A DNA stretch of 10,528 nt from Oscillospiraceae bacterium (lineage in GTDB: Bacteria; Bacillota; Clostridia; Oscillospirales; Oscillospiraceae). Under the pieces are notes generated by a model. The model was not told where the DNA came from and did no database searches. It worked only from the letters and a program-made list of their open reading frames with translations. The first letter of the stretch is position 1. The number at the start of each line of letters is the position of its first letter. The stretch lies in assembly GCA_031266955.1 (NCBI GenBank), contig JAISAA010000240.1, positions 1 through 10,528 of the forward strand. Direction: 5' to 3'. The translations under genes were made by a program, and so were the position numbers. Below are positions 6,197 to 10,528 of this stretch, piece after piece.

Positions 6197-7402
6197 ATGA
6201 AAAATCCGATAAAAAACACAACGAACAACATAGCGAAGCTGCGCGAGGCCATTAAAGAATCCGAGCTCGACGCGCTTATGATCACCTCGCCTGTGAACCG
6301 GCTTTACGCGACGGGGTTTTCGTCCTCCGCGGGAGTCGCGCTTATCGCGCGGGAGAGGGCGTGGTTTTTCACGGATTCGCGGTATATCGAGGCGGCGGCG
6401 CTCGCGATAAGCGACGCGGAAGTCTCCGAACAGCGCTCCGGCAGCACGTATCAAAAGCTTGTAAACGCGGTCTGCGCCGAGCGCGGATTAAAGACTCTCG
6501 GCTTTGAGGAAAAGTCCGTGACGTACTCCGAATATAAAGTGTGGGAAGCCGGGCTCGACGCCGCGCTCGTACCGTCGCAAGCGTTTCTGCAAGACGCGCG
6601 CGCCATAAAATCCCGCGCGGAGCTGAACAAAATGATCGCGGCGCAGCGGATCGCGGAAAAGTCTTTTAACGAGATACTGCCGCTTATCAAAACGGATATA
6701 ACGGAGCGCCGGCTCGCAAATGAGCTGCTCACCGCCTTCCTCCGCAACGGCGCGGACGACAAAGCCTTTGAGACTATCGTCGTCTCCGGCGAGCGGTCGA
6801 GTATGCCGCACGGCGTGCCGGAGGACAGACCGCTGCAAAAAGGTTTTCTGACTATCGACTTCGGCGTGAAAAAAGACGGCTGGTGCTCCGACACGACGCG
6901 CACGGTCTGCCTCGGCCGCGCGAGCGAGGAAATGCGGCGCGTATACGACACGGTGCTCCGCGCGCAGCTCGCCGGTATCGCCGCGGCGCGCGCCGGAGTG
7001 CGCGGAAGCGACGTACACGCCGCCGCGCTTAATGTTATCTCTGACGCGGGCTTCGGTAAATTTTTCGGCCACGGCTTCGGTCACGGACTCGGGCTTGAGG
7101 TGCACGAGACGCCGAACGCCGCCCCGTCCTACGGCGGAGAGCTGCCCGCGGGCGCCGTCATATCCGCCGAGCCGGGAATATATCTGCCCGGCAAATTCGG
7201 CGTGCGGATCGAGGACGTTATTTACATAACCGAAAGCGGGAGCGAGAATAAAACGGCGCGGCCAAAGGAATTTATGGAGATATCTGCGTTGGGGGCGATG
7301 GCAATCGCCCCGGTTCTCTATCGAAAGATACGTTTCCACTCCGTGGCGGCCCCCGTCGCGGCGCAAGCCGCGTACCCCGTGCGCGCACGCACGTTTATCT
7401 GA
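6197..7402 (+). CDS. M24-family aminopeptidase P-like (Xaa-Pro) metallopeptidase with extended tail
   Basis: Cytosolic dimetal peptidase expected to remove N-terminal residues before proline (PepP/PepQ group). Residues about 10-135 form the N-terminal creatinase-like domain and 145-362 the pita-bread catalytic domain. The metal ligands are Asp221 and Asp232 (IDFGVKKDGWCSDTTR), His296 (GHGFGHGLG), Glu325 (SAEPGIYLPG) and Glu339 (VRIEDVIY); His205 and His303 are the usual shuttle histidines. AGGAGG (6183-6188) lies eight bases before the ATG. Relatives normally stop soon after the PKEFMEI segment; here about 39 more residues (from SALGAM to the end) are encoded by a perfect hairpin (7292-7311) and repeat copy B, so the tail looks acquired. 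Its stop overlaps that of the convergent TmrB-like gene by eight bases. Confidence 0.93.
   Translation: MKNPIKNTTNNIAKLREAIKESELDALMITSPVNRLYATGFSSSAGVALIARERAWFFTDSRYIEAAALAISDAEVSEQRSGSTYQKLVNAVCAERGLKTLGFEEKSVTYSEYKVWEAGLDAALVPSQAFLQDARAIKSRAELNKMIAAQRIAEKSFNEILPLIKTDITERRLANELLTAFLRNGADDKAFETIVVSGERSSMPHGVPEDRPLQKGFLTIDFGVKKDGWCSDTTRTVCLGRASEEMRRVYDTVLRAQLAGIAAARAGVRGSDVHAAALNVISDAGFGKFFGHGFGHGLGLEVHETPNAAPSYGGELPAGAVISAEPGIYLPGKFGVRIEDVIYITESGSENKTARPKEFMEISALGAMAIAPVLYRKIRFHSVAAPVAAQAAYPVRARTFI
7292..7311. repeat. Perfect 8-bp hairpin inside the M24 tail
   Basis: GGGGCGAT (7292-7299) and ATCGCCCC (7304-7311) are exact reverse complements around a GGCA loop. It sits just after the point where the peptidase would normally end. 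No T-run follows on either side, so it is not an obvious terminator now; it may be a relic of one or the far edge of the inserted repeat. Confidence 0.55.
7354..7394 (-). repeat. Dispersed hairpin repeat, copy B (inverted)
   Basis: Read on the minus strand, the 41 bases match copy A in 25 of the first 26 positions (ACGTGCGTGCG through GGGG-A/T-ACGCG) and then share GCGGC-TTGC-GCCGC-GACG with copy C except one base. It encodes the last residues of the M24 peptidase (VAAQAAYPVRART) and abuts the stop codons of both convergent genes. It lacks the flanking TTGATTT seen in A and C. Confidence 0.78.
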
Positions 7403-7982
7403 TATGCCGCAGCAGCGTCATTGTTCTGTCGAAGGATTTGCGGAGCCGCAAGCGTTTGTCCGGCGCGAGAGTGAGCGCGCATTTTTCCGCTATCGCTTCT
7501 ACGACGGAGTCTATGGGGACGCCGTCCGTTGTGATTTTTTCGCCGTCGATCACAGTCTCGAACGCCGTTACGCAACGCTCAATCTGCGCTTTCGCCCACG
7601 TTTCGCCGTGTTCGATCCGGCGGTTCAGGCGATGGCGCAGCGTGTCGCGGCCCGCCGCGAGTATAAAATGCCGCACGTCCGCGCCGCCGCGGCGGAGCGA
7701 GCCTATGATCTCGTCGAAATAGCCGGGATCAGTCAGCGTCATCGGTACGATTATCACGCCGGCGAATTCTTTGTAAATCAGCTCCAGCATATCGCGGTTG
7801 AACGAGCGCCAGAGCGCATAGTCCTGAAAATCGCCGCGCCGCATCGTTTTGGGGAAATGCTTGAAAAAAAAGTAGCCGATGTGCTCCGGGTCGAACACAT
7901 AAGACCCCGTCAGCCGCCTGTGGAGCTCATACGCGCAAGTCGTCTTGCCGGCGCCGAACGCGCCGTTTATCCAGATTATCAT
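7395..7982 (-). CDS. TmrB-like P-loop ATP-binding protein
   Basis: A 195-residue P-loop protein of the kinase-like TmrB family. In Bacillus subtilis TmrB gives resistance to tunicamycin, apparently by binding it; whether this homologue does so is unknown. The N-terminus MIIWINGAFGAGKTTCAYELHRRL holds the Walker A loop (7-14) and matches TmrB very closely as I remember it. Further matches are YVFDPEHIGYF (28-38), DFQDYALWRSFN (51-62), IIVPMTLTDPGYFDEIIG (77-94), TWAKAQIERC (128-137), and the end DKRLRLRKSFDRTMTLLRHIR. The open frame runs 57 codons further upstream through repeat copy C, but the family starts here and AAAGGAAC lies about ten bases before this ATG. It is flanked by repeat copies B and C in opposite orientation. 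No membrane segment is evident. Confidence 0.88.
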   Translation of the reverse strand: MIIWINGAFGAGKTTCAYELHRRLTGSYVFDPEHIGYFFFKHFPKTMRRGDFQDYALWRSFNRDMLELIYKEFAGVIIVPMTLTDPGYFDEIIGSLRRGGADVRHFILAAGRDTLRHRLNRRIEHGETWAKAQIERCVTAFETVIDGEKITTDGVPIDSVVEAIAEKCALTLAPDKRLRLRKSFDRTMTLLRHIR

Positions 7983-8010
7983 TTTATTATCGTTCCTTTT
8001 TGAAGCGGCG

Positions 8011-8027
8011 GCGCCCGTGACGGGCGC
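8011..8027. repeat. GC hairpin next to repeat copy C
   Basis: GCGCCCG (8011-8017) and CGGGCGC (8021-8027) are exact reverse complements around TGA. The position just before TTGATTT mirrors the hairpin before copy A. It lies in the untranslated leader of the TmrB-like gene, read on the minus strand. Confidence 0.6.
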
Positions 8028-8079
8028 TTGATTTGACGTGCCTGCGGACACGGGGAACGCGGCCTGCGCCGCGACGCAA
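8028..8079 (+). repeat. Dispersed hairpin repeat, copy C
   Basis: Third copy, same orientation as A: TTGATTT (8028-8034), the 41-base core (8036-8076), and CAA, ending as GACGCAA like copy A. The second hairpin is GCGGC-CTGC-GCCGC, as in copy B. The first hairpin is weakened (GTGCC/GACAC). It lies between the TmrB-like gene and the promoter at 8107, so it is in the region upstream of both. Confidence 0.75.
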
Positions 8080-8106
8080 AAAAATTTCTTTGCCGTGAAA
8101 AAATGC

Positions 8107-8135
8107 TTGCAATCTATCCCAAGAAGTGATAAAAT
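8107..8135 (+). promoter_or_regulatory. Strong sigma-A-like promoter with extended -10
   Basis: TTGCAA (8107-8112), 17-base spacer, TAAAAT (8130-8135), with TG at 8127-8128 forming an extended -10. Predicted transcription start is about 8142, exactly where a base-paired 5' end of the structured RNA below begins. It is the best promoter upstream of the zinc-ribbon/VWA/PP2C genes. Confidence 0.75.
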
Positions 8136-8141
8136 TCGACT

Positions 8142-8457
8142 ATGGGGCCGCAAAGCAAGGCCGCAGCGGTCGTGACGATGCTACAACACCGGCACGACGT
8201 GAGTAGGAACCCTGTTAAACCAAACACCTACAAACACGAGTAAAAACCCGCCGCCACAGCTTAGATAGTATACCCGACAGGCCTGTTGCTTGCAAGCTGT
8301 TTGTGGCTCCGGAGGATTTCTCGCAATACGCTGAATACATAGGACGCGCTTTTCCTGACGGGCGCGCTCCGTGTGTTGGTAAACATATTTCGGCGCGTAG
8401 GTGATATTCGGGCAAGCAGCCCGGGTTCCCCTGCGCGCCTTTTTTGCGCGGCCTCAT
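8142..8457 (+). ncRNA. Large structured RNA or regulatory leader, family not recognised
   Basis: No convincing gene lies in 7983-8515, but this stretch has the marks of a structured transcript of about 310 bases behind a strong promoter. Helices I can read: 8142-8151 with 8448-8457 (10 bp with one G-T pair, closing the whole RNA); GTCGTG 8169-8174 with CACGAC 8193-8198; GTAGG 8203-8207 with CCTAC 8227-8231; ACAGCTT 8256-8262 with AAGCTGT 8294-8300; GGCGCGTAGG 8392-8401 with 8430-8439, followed by six Ts. Single-stranded, A-rich segments (for example 8217-8248) could hold pseudoknots. I looked for signatures of tmRNA, RNase P RNA, SRP RNA, 6S RNA, T-box and common riboswitches and found none. 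It could be a stand-alone RNA or the leader of the operon starting at 8516. Exact ends are inferred. Confidence 0.5.
8392..8445 (+). terminator. Intrinsic terminator at the end of the structured RNA
   Basis: GGCGCGTAGG (8392-8401) pairs with CCTGCGCGCC (8430-8439) over ten positions including one G-T pair; an inner hairpin CGGGC-AAGCA-GCCCG (8409-8423) sits in its loop; six Ts follow (8440-8445). A second GGCGCGC at 8361-8367 is an exact alternative partner of GCGCGCC (8433-8439), so an antiterminated form is possible. Confidence 0.75.
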
Positions 8458-8515
8458 GTGAGAGTTTTTCGCTAAGCGCGTAGAACTCGGAAAAAATAAT
8501 ATGAGGTGATTAGTT

Positions 8516-9250
8516 TTGAGCAAAATATGTCAGTCATGCGGGCAGGAGCTGCACGACGGCGCGCAGATTTGCGAGCTGTGCGGGGCGCAGCTCGCCGAGC
8601 CGCCGTCCGCGCGGTATACGCCGCCGCCACCCCAACCGCCGCCGCAACAGCAGTACCGGCAGCAATATCAGCCGGCGCCGCCGCAGTATCAGCCGCAGCA
8701 GGAATATCAGCCGTCAACAACGCAGCAACCGCCGCAGCAAGGATATCAGCAACTGAACTACACGCTGAACGCCGGCGGCAAGAGCTTCAACGCCGCCGTA
8801 GTTGTGCAGGTGATCGCCGTAGCGCTCATCGCGATTTTCTTCTTCCCCCTGTTCAGAGTCGGGTTTGACTCTTTGGGCGTGTCCTTCAGCGGATTCGAGA
8901 CCGCTTTCGGTAAAAATATAGATATGCTTTTTGCCAGTGAGCGTATCGATGGAAACTTGATGGCAATATTCCTTTTATTGATCCCCGCCGCCATTTTTGT
9001 GCTGTTCCTGTTCAAAAACAAGTCCGCGTTTATCGCAAACAAGCTGTTCGTTATTTCGTGCGGGCTGTCAGCGCTCGGAGTAGCGGCGTTTGTTGCTTTT
9101 ACGCTCGGTGTAAGGGACGTACTCGGGGAAATGCCGCGCTTTTCGTTCTGGTACTATTTAGCCGTAGTGTTGTACATAGCTGCGGGAGTTATTTCCGCAG
9201 TTGCCGTTTCATCTTTGAAAAAAGCGGCGCAGCAGCGTAGCGGAATTTGA
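8516..9250 (+). CDS. Zinc-ribbon membrane protein with Pro/Gln-rich linker
   Basis: A 244-residue protein with no named function. Residues 5-22 form a zinc ribbon with two CxxC pairs (Cys5/Cys8 and Cys19/Cys22, CQSCGQ and CELCGA). Residues about 29-78 are a low-complexity linker rich in proline, glutamine and tyrosine (PPQYQPQQEYQP type). Four hydrophobic segments follow at about 93-113, 148-166, 174-197 and 210-232; the ribbon and linker are probably cytosolic. The start is TTG 8516, supported by GAGGTGAT (8503-8510) and by the family-typical opening K-x-C-x-x-C-G. It is followed after 19 bases by the VWA gene with its own AAGGAG, and then the PP2C gene, so it is probably the first gene of an operon. 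A role as membrane anchor or sensor for the VWA/phosphatase pair is inference. Confidence 0.85.
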   Translation: MSKICQSCGQELHDGAQICELCGAQLAEPPSARYTPPPPQPPPQQQYRQQYQPAPPQYQPQQEYQPSTTQQPPQQGYQQLNYTLNAGGKSFNAAVVVQVIAVALIAIFFFPLFRVGFDSLGVSFSGFETAFGKNIDMLFASERIDGNLMAIFLLLIPAAIFVLFLFKNKSAFIANKLFVISCGLSALGVAAFVAFTLGVRDVLGEMPRFSFWYYLAVVLYIAAGVISAVAVSSLKKAAQQRSGI

Positions 9251-9269
9251 CAATAAGGAGTGATACGCA

Positions 9270-9962
9270 ATGAATACTGTTCAAAAAAACAACCAAGACA
9301 ATGCTATCGACCGTCCGGTGCGTGAAGCGAGCCAGCCGCATATCGCGCTCGCGCTCGTGCTCGATGTGTCCGCTTCTATGCAGGGCGCTTCGATCATCGC
9401 GCTCAACGGCGCCGTCAACGGAATGATATCGCAGATGCAAAGCGACCCGCGCCTGAGAAACATCGTCGATTTGTCGATTTTCCTGTTCGGGACTTACGGC
9501 AGGCCCGTGATACATCAGGGCTTTCGCGCGATAGCCGACTGCGCCCTGATAAATCTCCCCGCAAATGACAGAAGCACATATGTCGTCGAAGCGCTTGACC
9601 GCGCTTTAGAGGTCACGCGCGTCCGCTACGGCATCTACGATAAGGCGGGCGGTTCCTACAAGCCGTGGATCGTGCTCATAACAGACGGCGAATTTCACGA
9701 CGGCGCCGATTCGCTCGGCAGCCTCGCCGACAAGCTCAGGCAGCGGGAGAGCCGGGGAAAACACCAGTTCTTCGGCCTGGGCGTTCGGGGATATGACAGG
9801 CGGCAGATGGAGAGCCTCACAAACGATCCGGCGCATATCGTCGATGTTGAAGCCGCGAATTTCAGGGAATTCTTCACATGGGTAGGGCGCAGTCTCAGGG
9901 CCGTTTCCACGAAAGACCCCGGAGCGTCGGTCACGCTTGAGCCGCTCGTGTTCACGGTGTAG
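9270..9962 (+). CDS. TerY-like von Willebrand factor A domain protein
   Basis: A 230-residue single-domain VWA protein, cytosolic, without signal peptide. The metal-ion-dependent adhesion site is intact: DVSASM (Asp32, Ser34, Ser36), Thr103 in DRSTYVVEAL, and Asp139 in LITDGEFHDG. The composition and the adjoining phosphatase are like TerY/YegL-type VWA proteins, which act as scaffold or metal-dependent partners in kinase/phosphatase modules. In such VWA domains a divalent metal held by the DxSxS site mediates protein binding. AAGGAG (9255-9260) lies nine bases before the ATG. It starts 19 bases after the zinc-ribbon gene and ends 18 bases before the PP2C start. Its partner cannot be proved from sequence, but the PP2C next door is the natural candidate. 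Confidence 0.9.
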   Translation: MNTVQKNNQDNAIDRPVREASQPHIALALVLDVSASMQGASIIALNGAVNGMISQMQSDPRLRNIVDLSIFLFGTYGRPVIHQGFRAIADCALINLPANDRSTYVVEALDRALEVTRVRYGIYDKAGGSYKPWIVLITDGEFHDGADSLGSLADKLRQRESRGKHQFFGLGVRGYDRRQMESLTNDPAHIVDVEAANFREFFTWVGRSLRAVSTKDPGASVTLEPLVFTV

Positions 9963-9980
9963 AAAGGAGCTTGCGGAAAC

Positions 9981-10528
9981 ATGGGCTACATACTGTGCGG
10001 CTCGTCGCAAACAGGGCAGTCGCATATCGACAAGGGCGCCGTATGCCAAGACTCGCACTACTATGGAGAAGGCGCCGGCTTTGCCGTATCAGCCGTCGCG
10101 GACGGGCTCGGCTCGTCCGCGCACTCAGACGTCGCGAGCGAGCTGGCGGCGCGGGGCGCGGCGGAATTCTGCCTGCGAAATATCAGGCGGGGGATGGCGG
10201 AGCGTGAGATACTCGGTGTGATCCGCGCCTCGTATGGAGAGGTCAATTTTACGATCAAACGTCAAGCGGGAAACCGGCTTGACGATTTTGACACCACGCT
10301 GACGCTCGCGGTTTTCATGGATGCCCGTGTGTACTTCGGACACGCCGGCGACAGCGGCATCATCGCGCTCCGCAGGGACGGCATATTCGAGCGAGTCACC
10401 GAGCAGCAGAACGGCGAGGGCACGGGCAAGGAGCGCCCCGTGTTCCCGCTCGCCTCGGAAGCGCATTGGATATTCGGGACATACCCCCGCCCGGCAAAGG
10501 CGATTTTTCTTATGACGGACGGCGTCTG
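9981..10528 (+). CDS. PP2C-family serine/threonine phosphatase, N-terminal part (3' end outside window)
   Basis: The first 182 residues of a PP2C-type protein phosphatase; the frame is open to the window's last base. The core motifs are in order: SHIDKGAVCQDSHYY (14-28, Asp24), VADGLGSSAHSDVAS (39-53, metal ligand Asp41), FDTTLTLAVF (103-112), FGHAGDSGIIAL (119-130, Asp124) and MTDGV (178-182, metal ligand Asp180). The metal sites present so far are intact, so it should hydrolyse phosphoserine/phosphothreonine on protein partners. This is the PP2C_2 style seen in TerY-P modules, and is not similar to the SpoIIE phosphatase at the left edge beyond the fold. AAAGGAG (9963-9969) precedes the ATG by 11 bases, slightly long. 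A protein kinase would be the expected next gene, but it is outside the window. Confidence 0.9.
   Translation, partial: MGYILCGSSQTGQSHIDKGAVCQDSHYYGEGAGFAVSAVADGLGSSAHSDVASELAARGAAEFCLRNIRRGMAEREILGVIRASYGEVNFTIKRQAGNRLDDFDTTLTLAVFMDARVYFGHAGDSGIIALRRDGIFERVTEQQNGEGTGKERPVFPLASEAHWIFGTYPRPAKAIFLMTDGV

Noticed and set aside
6192..6200. Two-codon minicistron ATG-AAA-TGA overlapping the M24 start
   Set aside because: The ATG is only three bases from AGGAGG, too close for initiation, while the peptidase ATG has eight; probably chance.
6488..7366. 292-codon minus-strand open frame across the M24 peptidase
   Set aside because: All metal ligands of the peptidase are read in the plus frame; the opposite frame is an artefact of codon bias.
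8142..8457. Identification of the structured region as tmRNA, RNase P RNA, 6S RNA or SRP RNA
   Set aside because: No tRNA-like T-loop or tag frame, no RNase P P4 signature, no SRP apical loop, and the length and central layout do not fit 6S.
8615..8750. Short repeated CAG/CCG-rich units as a possible repeat array
   Set aside because: They are in frame and encode the Pro/Gln/Tyr-rich linker of the zinc-ribbon protein; no independent repeat structure is needed.
8506..8868. 120-codon alanine-rich frame overlapping the zinc-ribbon gene
   Set aside because: It arises from reading the Pro/Gln-rich repeat codons in another frame; the zinc-ribbon frame has CxxC pairs and membrane segments.
1..10528. 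CRISPR array, tRNA genes or transposase in the window
   Set aside because: No regularly spaced direct repeats, no cloverleaf candidate and no transposase-like protein were seen on either strand.

Overview
The window looks like chromosomal DNA of a GC-rich, spore-forming member of the Clostridia (Bacillota). The evidence is a SpoIIE-type sporulation phosphatase at the left edge, the clostridial/bacillar style of the housekeeping genes (glyA, rarA, yqeG, a M24 peptidase), strong AGGAGG ribosome binding sites, and sigma-A-like promoters sitting in AT-rich gaps between GC-rich genes. The order (Oscillospirales or a relative) is a guess from style only.

Layout. 1-1065 (+): 3' part of spoIIE. 1140-1415 (+): small protein with a C-terminal membrane segment. 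1434-2096 (-): HAD-family hydrolase with its own promoter. 2097-2283: divergent control region with a hairpin/T-tract between two good promoters. 2284-4811 (+): glyA and rarA, 11 bases apart. 4806-5546 (-): unrecognised protein with weak resemblance to GH18-type barrels, overlapping the rarA end tail to tail. 5623-6123 (+): YqeG-type HAD phosphatase. 6197-7402 (+): M24 aminopeptidase P-like enzyme with an odd C-terminal tail. 7395-7982 (-): TmrB-like P-loop protein. 7983-8515: long gap with a repeat copy, a strong promoter and a large structured transcript ending in an intrinsic terminator. 8516-10528 (+): three-gene cluster (zinc-ribbon membrane protein, VWA protein, PP2C phosphatase), cut by the window end.

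The left and middle parts are housekeeping. The right part is more accessory in character. A 41-base hairpin-forming repeat occurs three times between 6120 and 8079, at the ends of yqeG, the M24 gene and upstream of tmrB, and appears to have rewritten the C-terminus of the M24 protein. The zinc-ribbon/VWA/PP2C cluster resembles the TerY-P type of phosphorylation module (VWA + PP2C + kinase with zinc ribbon). The expected kinase, if present, lies beyond the right edge. Upstream of this cluster is a roughly 310-base transcript with a long end-to-end closing helix. It may be either an independent non-coding RNA or a regulatory leader with an attenuator for the cluster; I could not match it to any RNA family I know.
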